A stretch of 5,484 nt of DNA from JBDHUV01 sp039809365 (GTDB lineage: Bacteria; Patescibacteriota; Microgenomatia; Levybacterales; GWA1-39-11), in contig JBDHUV010000050.1 in assembly GCA_039809365.1 (NCBI GenBank), positions 1 to 5,484 on the forward strand, read 5' to 3'. Positions 1 through 4,924 of the stretch are shown piece after piece. The position numbers were made by a program, and so were the translations under genes. Each line of letters begins with the position of its first letter. Position 1 is the first letter of the stretch. Under the pieces are notes generated by a model. The model saw nothing but the letters and a program-made list of their open reading frames with translations. It was not told the DNA's origin and did not search any database.

Positions 1-126
1 TTAATAAAAGAGCATGACATGTTAATAATAATTGAAGCTGGCCTTGCACATTTTGGTTCAGATACAGAGCTCTATGGAAAAGGGGTTCTTGAAAAGATGC
101 TTAATTCTTTTAAAGTTATAAACTAA
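1..126 (+). CDS. 3' end of an unidentified protein (5' truncated)
   Basis: Frame 1 is open from the first base to a TAA at 124-126, giving the last 41 residues of a protein that begins outside the window. The tail has a hydrophobic beta-like stretch (MLIIIEAGLAHFG) followed by an amphipathic end, YGKGVLEKMLNSFKVIN. An ending of the form 'Y...f..mL.sFk' resembles the C-terminus of small secreted or anchored PsbP-like and related proteins that are common in Patescibacteria. That resemblance is weak and from memory, so no function is assigned. Codon use and the sensible amino-acid composition support real coding. No clear intrinsic terminator follows; an inverted repeat begins 13 bases after the stop. 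Confidence 0.7.
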   Translation, partial: LIKEHDMLIIIEAGLAHFGSDTELYGKGVLEKMLNSFKVIN

Positions 127-138
127 ATACTCATTAAA

Positions 139-186
139 GCACAAAATCTTTGAATATCATAAATTAAACTATGTTCTGTTTTGTGC
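139..186. repeat. inverted repeat with nested inner stem downstream of the first gene
   Basis: GCACAAAA at 139-146 pairs perfectly with TTTTGTGC at 179-186. Inside the loop, CATA (158-161) pairs with TATG (170-173), so a two-tier hairpin is possible in DNA or RNA. It lies 13 bases after the stop of the upstream gene. No T-run follows on the + strand (CAAAAAG follows), so it is not a classical intrinsic terminator, although it might protect a 3' end or act as a protein site. A tandem 7-mer, AAAGTTC twice (190-203), follows directly. Confidence 0.45.
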
Positions 187-197
187 CAAAAAGTTCA

Positions 198-269
198 AAG
201 TTCGGATACTAATGCCTGCATTGTTAGTTATCTTCATATAACTATATAAAACAAATCAGATTCGAACTT
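198..269. repeat. long inverted repeat with internal hairpins upstream of the ASCH gene
   Basis: AAGTTCGGAT (198-207) pairs with ATTCGAACTT (260-269) over ten positions, with one G-T wobble. The enclosed stretch holds two further short stems: AATGC/GCATT (211-215 with 218-222) and TAGTTAT/ATAACTA (225-231 with 238-244). The right arm ends two bases before the extended -10 box of the ASCH gene, so the element occupies the place of an operator or upstream activator site. No coding potential was seen in 127-285. Whether it works as DNA (operator, cruciform) or RNA cannot be told from one copy. Confidence 0.35.
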
Positions 270-270
270 C

Positions 271-279
271 TGCTATAAT
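271..279 (+). promoter_or_regulatory. extended -10 promoter of the ASCH gene, predicting a leaderless mRNA
   Basis: TGCTATAAT is a perfect extended -10 box (TGn plus TATAAT at 274-279). It ends six bases before the ATG at 286, so initiation at the usual seven bases downstream would fall on the A of the start codon. There is no recognisable -35 box at 17 bases and no Shine-Dalgarno sequence. Confidence 0.75.
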
Positions 280-285
280 TTCGGT

Positions 286-615
286 ATGAATAAAAGGCTT
301 CGTTTTGCACAAGATTTAGTTCCTCTCGTGCTTTCTAGTGAGAAGGTATCTACTTGGAGATTGTGGGATGACAAAGATTTATCTGTTGATGATGTTGTTG
401 ACTTCATTGAATATGGAACTGATAAACATTTCGCAACTGGGAAACTTACCAAAGTTATAGAAAAACCACTAGGAGAGCTTACAGAGCAAGATAAGCAAGG
501 CCACGAGAAGTTTGAAAGTGATGAGGAAATGTACAAAACTTACACAAAATATTATGGCCGTACTGCTGATAAAGAAACATTAGTCAAACTTATTTGGTTT
601 GAATTAGTTAAATAA
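286..615 (+). CDS. ASCH domain-containing protein (PUA-like fold)
   Basis: This 109-residue protein is a whole ASCH domain with no extra regions, the usual size for single-domain members. The family signature near residues 17-27 is present as SSEKVSTWRLW, with K20, T23 and R25 in the G/S-x-K-x-x-T-x-R pattern. It is followed by the beta-rich VVDFIEYGT segment, GHEKF (73-76 with E74), the tyrosine-rich MYKTYTKYYG, and the closing strand ETLVKLIWFEL. ASCH proteins have a PUA-like fold and are thought to bind RNA or modified nucleosides. The E. coli member YqfB hydrolyses N4-acetylcytidine with a Lys/Thr/Glu set that K20, T23 and E74 could match. That enzymatic role is a hypothesis; the domain call is firm. 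It is predicted cytosolic. The start is fixed by a -10 box six bases upstream. The gene is monocistronic and convergent with the cyanophycinase, 18 bases between stops. Confidence 0.88.
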   Translation: MNKRLRFAQDLVPLVLSSEKVSTWRLWDDKDLSVDDVVDFIEYGTDKHFATGKLTKVIEKPLGELTEQDKQGHEKFESDEEMYKTYTKYYGRTADKETLVKLIWFELVK

Positions 616-633
616 CCAAACATTTTCTGTATA

Positions 634-1371
634 TCAATTAATTTTTAAAGAAGAGCTATACATACTTAGATTAACAACATCACCTTCTCTTAACACTACT
701 TCACCTTTTGTAGGGGTAATTACATAGACATCCCCTTCTCCCATAACATGTATATCATCATCTTTATAAATAACTGCAGTATTCTCATCTATTCCAATAC
801 CAATTCTGTCAGGAAACTTTTGTACCAGTCCTATTAATCTTTCTTTCCTGTTTTTCTGAGAAAAATGTTGATCTATAATTGGAGTAATAAAACCAAAACC
901 ACGGGCATATGAATCTCCTACTGGCATAATCTGCCCCATAAAAGATGCTCCTGCTGAAGTACCGATAATAGTTCCCCCTTTTCTGTAATATGAACCTAAT
1001 TCTCTACTCAGTGGGGTACCTGCCAATCTTTCCATCAGCATATCTTGCTTTCCTCCTGTTACAAAAACTCCAGATGTCTCTATAGATAAATCTTGCTCAC
1101 TTCGCTTCTCCATTCCAAAATGAAGACAGTCCATCCCTATCTGACCAAAAATATTTTTATAATTTTCATAGTTAGGTTCAGGCTCATCAGAAGCTAATGT
1201 TACAACTGCAAGATCTTTAGGAGGATTAATATAGTCACCAATAGCATGAAGTGTTTGCCTTTCCGCTCTACCACCAATAATAATAAGAGTACCATTTTGG
1301 CAGTTTCCACTTATCTCGGGTTGAGAATGTATAGAACTGATTGGATTGTGTTGTTGTTCTATGACTGACAC
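634..1371 (-). CDS. cyanophycinase-like peptidase, family S51
   Basis: This 245-residue serine peptidase resembles cyanophycinase, which cuts the beta-Asp-Arg storage polymer cyanophycin into dipeptides. In order it shows: a short variable N-terminus; GTLIIIGGRAE (27-37), the first strand of the class-I-glutamine-amidotransferase-like fold; VFVTGGKQDML (102-112) with the conserved GGxQ; the nucleophile elbow GTSAGAS with S139; DQHF with H169; and GIGIDENTAV with E196. S139, H169 and E196 match the known Ser/His/Glu triad, and the His-to-Glu distance of 27 is the same as I recall for Synechocystis CphB. The stretch between S139 and H169 is about a dozen residues shorter than in that enzyme. 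The start is GTG; no ATG occurs in frame until M80, beyond the first conserved strand. There is no signal peptide. No cyanophycin synthetase is visible nearby. Alpha-aspartyl dipeptidases of the same family are the alternative, but the DQHF and DENT motifs favour cyanophycinase. Confidence 0.9.
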   Translation of the reverse strand: MSVIEQQHNPISSIHSQPEISGNCQNGTLIIIGGRAERQTLHAIGDYINPPKDLAVVTLASDEPEPNYENYKNIFGQIGMDCLHFGMEKRSEQDLSIETSGVFVTGGKQDMLMERLAGTPLSRELGSYYRKGGTIIGTSAGASFMGQIMPVGDSYARGFGFITPIIDQHFSQKNRKERLIGLVQKFPDRIGIGIDENTAVIYKDDDIHVMGEGDVYVITPTKGEVVLREGDVVNLSMYSSSLKIN

Positions 1372-1389
1372 AGTAAATGCTCTTCTATT

Positions 1390-1419
1390 ACTATATCGAT
1401 AAATATATAACTATTGCAA
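1390..1419 (-). promoter_or_regulatory. promoter of the cyanophycinase gene
   Basis: On the minus strand, TTGCAA (1414-1419) and TATAGT (1390-1395) are separated by 18 bases, a good sigma-70-type arrangement. Initiation would fall near 1383, leaving a leader of about 12 bases before the GTG. Only a weak purine stretch (AGAAGAG) lies in that area, so translation probably does not depend on a strong Shine-Dalgarno pairing. Confidence 0.6.
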
Positions 1420-1440
1420 GAGATACTCAAGAATCTTTCC

Positions 1441-1469
1441 TTGACAACATTTTGCTTTCTTGAAATACT
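1441..1469 (+). promoter_or_regulatory. -35/extended -10 promoter of the acyltransferase gene
   Basis: A perfect -35 box TTGACA (1441-1446) is followed, after 17 bases, by AATACT (1464-1469) preceded by TG at 1461-1462. The -10 ends six bases before the ATG at 1476, so the predicted first transcribed base is the A of the start codon. No Shine-Dalgarno sequence is present. This is the clearest two-box promoter in the window and supports the leaderless reading of the others. Confidence 0.75.
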
Positions 1470-1475
1470 TATCCC

Positions 1476-2486
1476 ATGAAAAAAAGGCTTTCATGGATAG
1501 ATATTGCACGAGGAATAGGAATCCTTGCAGTATTGTATGGACATGCAGTCTCTGGAGATAGTATGAGACATATCCTCTATGCCTTTCATATGCCTCTTTT
1601 CTTTTTCTTATCAGGGGTTGTGTTTAGACCAGCAAAATATAAAGAGTTTTTTCCATTCCTTTGGAAGAATATTGTGACAATCCTTATCCCCTACTTTATA
1701 TTTGCATTTCTTAGCTATCTCGTTTGGCTTACTGGTCGTTCACACTTACCTTCATATATAGATATGGGAAATCACATTCTTAATATTATGTATGGAAATA
1801 GCAGTGGGCTTTTCTTTAATGTGGTTTTGTGGTTCTTACCATGTCTTTTCATAACAAAAGTATTGTTTTGGGGTATCTATAAACTTTTTCCTACGTCTAA
1901 ACAATTAAGTGTTGTACTTATCATTATCTCCATAATTGGATATATTACCTCACTACTATTTCCAGGCATTAAATTGCCTTTAGGGATAGAAACAGCCATT
2001 ACTGCAGTTGTTTTCTTTGGAGTAGGATATTTATGGCATTTATACGGTCAATCTGTATCGCAAAAGATCAATCTATCGAGTCCTTTGCTCATATTGATAC
2101 TTCTCATGATCATGATTTCTCTTGCTCAAATAAATTTTCAGATGTATGGATATCAGATTGATATGAGACTGAACAAATACAGTAATTTCTTCCTTTTTTA
2201 TATTGCAGCATTGAGTGGTATTTTTGCAGTTGTCCTCTTTAGTCTTAAAGTAAACTCCCAAAGAGTTCTTGAGTATATTGGGAAAAACTCTCTTACTTTG
2301 TTTGTATGGCACATTATTGTTTTTACTTACCTTTCTCAATTTACCCACATGTTTATAGACAATAAAACATTTACTTCTCTTCGAAACTATTATATTGCTC
2401 CAATTTTTACGATAGTCGCAACTATTCTTATCCTTACGGGGCTAAAAATATATCAGAAGATTAAAAAAATAATTATCTCTAAATAA
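1476..2486 (+). CDS. acyltransferase family 3 integral membrane protein
   Basis: The protein has 336 residues and about ten hydrophobic segments, near 8-25, 34-50, 63-86, 113-134, 144-163, 173-190, 203-220, 238-258, 271-287 and 308-327. This matches the acyltransferase-3 (OatA/OafA-like) fold. The family R-x10-H motif lies in the first segment: R12 and H23 in WIDIARG...LYGH. It is followed by the typical FHMPLFFFLSG (37-47) and by GKNSLTLFVWH (269-279) in the late helix. Known members move acetyl or other acyl groups across or onto the outer face of the membrane, modifying peptidoglycan, polysaccharides or lipids. There is no C-terminal SGNH esterase domain, so this is the membrane-only form and the acceptor cannot be named. 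It is transcribed alone, divergent from the cyanophycinase with 104 bases between starts, and convergent with the 68-residue gene. The lysine-rich C-terminus is predicted cytosolic. Confidence 0.92.
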   Translation: MKKRLSWIDIARGIGILAVLYGHAVSGDSMRHILYAFHMPLFFFLSGVVFRPAKYKEFFPFLWKNIVTILIPYFIFAFLSYLVWLTGRSHLPSYIDMGNHILNIMYGNSSGLFFNVVLWFLPCLFITKVLFWGIYKLFPTSKQLSVVLIIISIIGYITSLLFPGIKLPLGIETAITAVVFFGVGYLWHLYGQSVSQKINLSSPLLILILLMIMISLAQINFQMYGYQIDMRLNKYSNFFLFYIAALSGIFAVVLFSLKVNSQRVLEYIGKNSLTLFVWHIIVFTYLSQFTHMFIDNKTFTSLRNYYIAPIFTIVATILILTGLKIYQKIKKIIISK

Positions 2487-2488
2487 AA

Positions 2489-2526
2489 TATGTGGGAGGA
2501 AAAGTATTAACTGTCCCTCCCACGTA
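2489..2526 (-). terminator. intrinsic terminator between convergent genes
   Basis: GTGGGAGG (2492-2499) pairs perfectly with CCTCCCAC (2516-2523). The stem extends to 11 pairs with 2489-2491 and 2524-2526 (one wobble), around a 16-base loop. Read on the minus strand the hairpin is followed by a T-rich run (ATATTTTATTT), so it ends the 68-residue gene 17 bases after its stop. On the plus strand it follows the acyltransferase stop by only two bases but has no T-run after it, so action in that direction is less certain. Confidence 0.75.
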
Positions 2527-2543
2527 GTAGAGATTTGTCCAAG

Positions 2544-2750
2544 TTATCTCCCTTCATTAAGGATCCCTGCTTCGTAGAGGAACCTTAGAAACTGGATTCG
2601 TCTCCATTCCATTAAGGAGCTTGCAAATTCACTGTGTGGAAAACTCTCTCGGAGTTTCTTAAGCAGTGCAATCTGCTTAGGTTCAAACCCCTCGTTCTCC
2701 ATCTGACGGACTAACTCTTGATCAGTCTTCCACTCCTTCTTCACTGCCAT
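2544..2750 (-). CDS. small hypothetical protein, 68 residues, charged and helical
   Basis: I do not recognise this family. The protein is soluble, with a basic N-terminus (MAVKKEWK) and alternating acidic and basic residues. It probably forms three helices: about residues 9-20, 24-36 (PKQIALLKKLRESF) and 40-63 (aromatic-rich, with WRRIQFLRFLY). There is no signal peptide, membrane segment or cysteine. A small nucleic-acid- or protein-binding role is conceivable but nothing shows it. That it is a real, probably well-expressed gene is supported by a perfect AGGAGG five bases before the ATG, its own extended -10 promoter, a structured leader of about 60 bases and a strong terminator. By eye its base composition looks less AT-rich than its neighbours. 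It is the only gene here with a classical Shine-Dalgarno start. Confidence 0.8.
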   Translation of the reverse strand: MAVKKEWKTDQELVRQMENEGFEPKQIALLKKLRESFPHSEFASSLMEWRRIQFLRFLYEAGILNEGR

Positions 2751-2755
2751 GATAT

Positions 2756-2761
2756 CCTCCT
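2756..2761 (-). promoter_or_regulatory. Shine-Dalgarno sequence of the 68-residue gene
   Basis: AGGAGG on the minus strand lies five bases before the ATG at 2748-2750. It is a full-strength match to the 16S 3' end and the only one seen before any start in the window, which makes this start certain and sets the gene apart. Confidence 0.85.
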
Positions 2762-2778
2762 AGCAGATCCTGATATCC

Positions 2779-2806
2779 AAGAGCCTTCGACTCTGCGAGT
2801 GCTCTT
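2779..2806 (-). promoter_or_regulatory. hairpin in the 5' leader of the 68-residue gene
   Basis: AAGAGC (2779-2784) pairs perfectly with GCTCTT (2801-2806). Inside it, ACTC (2790-2793) pairs with GAGT (2797-2800) around a three-base loop, leaving a five-base bulge on one side. With initiation predicted near 2810, the stem would begin about four bases from the 5' end of the mRNA, where hairpins can protect against 5'-dependent decay. It ends 17 bases before the AGGAGG and does not cover it, so it does not look like a simple translational off-switch. Confidence 0.5.
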
Positions 2807-2816
2807 TATATAGGGA

Positions 2817-2825
2817 ACTATACCA
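2817..2825 (-). promoter_or_regulatory. extended -10 promoter of the 68-residue gene
   Basis: On the minus strand, TGGTATAGT is an extended -10 box (TATAGT at 2817-2822). The hexamer 17 bases upstream, TAGAAT (2840-2845), is a poor -35. Initiation would be near 2810, giving a leader of about 60 bases. A six-base inverted repeat, ATAGAA/TTCTAT (2825-2830 with 2841-2846), spans the spacer and -35 region and could be a small operator, or merely AT-rich chance. Confidence 0.55.
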
Positions 2826-2849
2826 TAGAAAAGTTATTTATTCTATAAA

Positions 2850-3410
2850 TTACTGGAGGGAAAGTACTTCTTGAAGTGGTTTATTATTTATATAAATATC
2901 TACATTCTCTATTGAAGGAAACTGTAAAATGGTTTTCATAATCTGTTGCTCAAAACGTGGATTATCACAAACTCCACCTAACTGTACTGTGCCTGTTAGG
3001 TGAACACTCGCAACTTTGTCCTCAATTATAATGGATTCTATTTTAAGATCTGATTGATATAAAGAATTATATAATCCAGACTGTCCATAATACTGCTGTT
3101 TATATGATAGAAGTTCATTTAAAGCAGCTTGAATACTGTCTTCCCCTGATATATCCTTACTTACAGCAACGAGACTATCATTACATCCAATTTTTTCTCC
3201 ACTTTTCCCATTATCCTCAAGTGCAACAAAATACAGATTTGCCGAAGTTGTTGCAACAGGTGTCTGTGTAGGAATAACTTGTTCTTGAACTAAAGTAGGA
3301 GTAGGTGAAGTAAAGTACGGATTTATATACTCTCCCTTACTAAAAATGAAGTATCCTGTTACACCTATTATGATGATTAAAATACCGAGACTGATTGCTA
3401 ACCACTTCAT
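2850..3410 (-). CDS. membrane-anchored GerMN-like domain protein
   Basis: With the start at 3410 the protein has 186 residues: a single N-terminal anchor (about 4-23, WLAISLGILIIIIGVTGYFI), a Pro/Thr linker (about 33-54), and an extracytoplasmic domain (about 57-182). The domain resembles the GerMN fold first seen in the spore-germination protein GerM. It shows an opening strand LYFVAL, the helix IQAALNELLS (93-102), GLYNSL (112-117), the strand pair IESIIIEDKVASVHL, FEQQIMKTILQFPSIENVDIYIN, and a final KPLQEVL. C76 and C148 could form a disulfide outside the membrane. In non-sporulating bacteria GerMN proteins have no settled role; envelope or peptidoglycan association is inferred. A longer reading frame reaches an ATG at 3464, but it would add a charged leader in front of the anchor, and a -10 box lies six bases before the ATG at 3408-3410. 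It is divergent from the nuclease gene, which has the same anchor-linker-domain layout. Confidence 0.75.
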   Translation of the reverse strand: MKWLAISLGILIIIIGVTGYFIFSKGEYINPYFTSPTPTLVQEQVIPTQTPVATTSANLYFVALEDNGKSGEKIGCNDSLVAVSKDISGEDSIQAALNELLSYKQQYYGQSGLYNSLYQSDLKIESIIIEDKVASVHLTGTVQLGGVCDNPRFEQQIMKTILQFPSIENVDIYINNKPLQEVLSLQ

Positions 3411-3416
3411 ATACAT

Positions 3417-3425
3417 ATGATAACA
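3417..3425 (-). promoter_or_regulatory. extended -10 promoter of the GerMN-like gene; decides its start
   Basis: Minus-strand TGTTATCAT contains TATCAT (3417-3422) preceded by TGT. It ends six bases before the ATG at 3408-3410, the same geometry as the other genes. It overlaps the upstream part of the longer reading frame, which argues against that longer start. Confidence 0.6.
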
Positions 3426-3465
3426 GACAAAGATTAGCTCTTCCACTTTTTTATTGCTCCCCATT

Positions 3466-3495
3466 TTGCAACAAACAGTATCAGTATGCTATGGT
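3466..3495 (+). promoter_or_regulatory. promoter of the nuclease gene
   Basis: TTGCAA (3466-3471) is followed after 18 bases by TATGGT (3490-3495), which is extended by TGC at 3487-3489. The -10 ends five bases before the first ATG (3501) and eight before a second in-frame ATG (3504), so the mRNA would start between or at these two codons. A tandem CAGTAT repeat (3476-3487) lies in the spacer. Confidence 0.55.
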
Positions 3496-3500
3496 GAAGT

Positions 3501-4235
3501 ATGATGAAAAAATCACCTCTTTATATAGTTTGTATTGGCCTTTTTATTCTTATCTCTACATATATTCATAACTCTCTTCAAACAAATCCTCCTTTATTAG
3601 AATCTACTCCTCCAACTATTACTCCTACCCATACAAATACTCCATTTTCTCCTCAGGTTCTTGGTGAGACAGACTTTGAAGAAGCAACTATTTCAGCAGT
3701 TGTTGACGGAGATACGGTTAAGCTGGCCAACGGTAAAACACTCAGGTATATAGGAATAGATACTCCTGAGACAGTTGACCCAAGACGAGAAGTTGGTTGT
3801 TTTGGATCTGAAGCAAGCACATATAACAAGCTTTTAACTACAGGAAAAACTGTTTATTTGGAAAAAGATGTATCGAATACAGATAAATATGGGAGACTTC
3901 TTCGCTATGTATATTTACAAAGTGGAGAGATGGTAAATGAGATGCTTGTGAGAGAAGGATATGCCTATGCTTCAGCCTATCCACCAGATATTAAATACCA
4001 AGACCATTTTGAAGGACTAGAAAAAGAAGCTAGAGATGCTAATCGTGGACTGTGGAATGCGTGTTCAAGTATGATCTCACCTACTCCTGATCCAAAAACT
4101 TTCTCTTGTGATTGTAGTAAATCTTGCAACGATATTACGACTTGTGAAGAAGCTACATTTCAACTTCGTTCATGCAGTTGTAAACACCTTGATGGGAATA
4201 ATGACGGTATTGCGTGTAATAGTCTTTGTAGATAA
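3501..4235 (+). CDS. secreted/anchored thermonuclease with C-terminal Excalibur-like domain
   Basis: This 244-residue protein is a staphylococcal-nuclease-like (SNase) enzyme that should cut DNA and RNA outside the cell. Residues 7-22 form a signal peptide or anchor, and 30-52 a Pro/Thr linker. The nuclease domain (about 61-188) keeps the expected residues: D69 and D71 in VVDGDTV, R82, D87 and E90 in LRYIGIDTPE, and R132 in DKYGRLLR, matching SNase D19, D21, R35, D40, E43 and R87. C100 and C188 are likely disulfide partners. After a second short linker (SPTPDP), residues 201-244 form a cysteine-rich tail with eight cysteines and a DGNNDGIAC loop (231-239), typical of the Excalibur calcium-binding domain. 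It may start at either of two adjacent ATGs (3501 or 3504). A likely role is degrading environmental DNA for nucleotide salvage or for uptake; that is inference. RNase HII follows after 17 bases. Confidence 0.93.
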   Translation: MMKKSPLYIVCIGLFILISTYIHNSLQTNPPLLESTPPTITPTHTNTPFSPQVLGETDFEEATISAVVDGDTVKLANGKTLRYIGIDTPETVDPRREVGCFGSEASTYNKLLTTGKTVYLEKDVSNTDKYGRLLRYVYLQSGEMVNEMLVREGYAYASAYPPDIKYQDHFEGLEKEARDANRGLWNACSSMISPTPDPKTFSCDCSKSCNDITTCEEATFQLRSCSCKHLDGNNDGIACNSLCR

Positions 4236-4237
4236 TT

Positions 4238-4246
4238 TGCTACAAT
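4238..4246 (+). promoter_or_regulatory. extended -10 promoter of the RNase HII gene
   Basis: TGCTACAAT (extended -10, TACAAT at 4241-4246) starts just after the nuclease stop and ends six bases before the ATG at 4253. No good -35 and no Shine-Dalgarno sequence is seen. Read-through from the nuclease promoter is also possible, since no terminator lies between. Confidence 0.6.
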
Positions 4247-4252
4247 AACTTC

Positions 4253-4924
4253 ATGCAAACATATCCAAATCTCTTGATAGAAAGGGAGTTATGGGATCAG
4301 GGATACACTGTTATAGGAATTGACGAAGTAGGAAGAGGAGCATTTGCTGGTCCTGTCTACGTTTCGGCAGTTGCATTTACACCTACCAAATCTTTAGAAA
4401 AAATTGAGTATTTGGAAAGCCTTGGGATCAATGATTCAAAAAAAGTATCTAGTACCAAAAGGAGGATATTATCCACTCTCCTACAAAAAGAGGATCTTCT
4501 ACACTCAACAGCATCTATAGATAGTGCGTATATTAATACAGATGGGATTATGGCAGCATTATCCCAGGCAGTTCTCCAAGTCACGCAAGATTTAATATCT
4601 CAGCTTCCTGAAAAAAAACCCTATATTCTCCTTGATGGTAAGGACAATCCTTTTAAAGAATCTGTAGAGAAATATATGTATAGAAATATTATTAAAGGAG
4701 ATAGTATCTCACTTTCTATTGCAGCCTCTTCAATTATCGCAAAAGTAACACGAGACCAGTATATGGCAAGTTTAGAATCTGAGTTTCCTGTCTACAATTG
4801 GTCAAAAAATAAAGGATATGGGACAAAAGGGCATATTGAAGCTATAAAAAAGTATGGACATTGCCATCATCATAGACTATTGTATTTAAGAAAAATAAAG
4901 AGTACACTACAATCAACCAAATGA
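4253..4924 (+). CDS. rnhB: ribonuclease HII
   Basis: RNase HII removes ribonucleotides misincorporated in DNA and the RNA strand of RNA-DNA hybrids, using divalent metal ions in the cytosol. At 223 residues it has normal length for the single-domain enzyme. The four acidic active-site residues are present: D24 and E25 in GIDEVGRGAFAGPV, D128 in ILLDGK, and D168 in SIAASSIIAKVTRDQYM. Other family features are NDSKKVS (60-66), and YGTKGH and YGHCHHHR near the C-terminus. The start at 4253 leaves the usual short N-terminus before the first strand and follows a -10 box by six bases. The gene sits 17 bases after the nuclease and overlaps the next reading frame by ATGA, so the last two are probably co-expressed. 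It stops with TGA, showing that TGA is a stop in this organism. Confidence 0.96.
   Translation: MQTYPNLLIERELWDQGYTVIGIDEVGRGAFAGPVYVSAVAFTPTKSLEKIEYLESLGINDSKKVSSTKRRILSTLLQKEDLLHSTASIDSAYINTDGIMAALSQAVLQVTQDLISQLPEKKPYILLDGKDNPFKESVEKYMYRNIIKGDSISLSIAASSIIAKVTRDQYMASLESEFPVYNWSKNKGYGTKGHIEAIKKYGHCHHHRLLYLRKIKSTLQSTK
4908..4913 (+). promoter_or_regulatory. possible -10 box inside the 3' end of rnhB
   Basis: TACAAT ends seven bases before the ATG at 4921, nearly the same placement as at the other starts, but it lacks the upstream TG and is inside coding sequence. It might give the 106-residue gene its own leaderless transcript; chance in AT-rich DNA is a real alternative. Confidence 0.3.

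Noticed and set aside
251..275. TTCGAA-containing stretch resembling a tRNA T-loop
   Set aside because: The flanking bases give only a four-pair stem around an eight-base loop, and no acceptor, D or anticodon arms could be placed around it; it is part of the inverted repeat instead.
273..536. Serine-rich open frame on the minus strand opposite the ASCH gene
   Set aside because: It is antisense to a recognised domain and has low-complexity serine composition typical of a shadow frame.
616..650. Possible terminator between the convergent ASCH and cyanophycinase genes
   Set aside because: The stretch is T-rich but I could find no stable stem; only short AATTAATT self-pairing is present.
2073..2348. 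Open frame on the minus strand inside the acyltransferase gene
   Set aside because: It lies wholly within a well-supported membrane enzyme and encodes a lysine/asparagine-rich sequence with no motif.
2825..2846. ATAGAA/TTCTAT stem as terminator of the GerMN-like gene
   Set aside because: A six-pair AT stem with a ten-base loop is too weak to call a terminator, and it overlaps the promoter of the next gene; kept only as a possible operator remark.
4357..4584. Open frame on the minus strand inside rnhB
   Set aside because: It is antisense to a complete RNase HII with all active-site residues.
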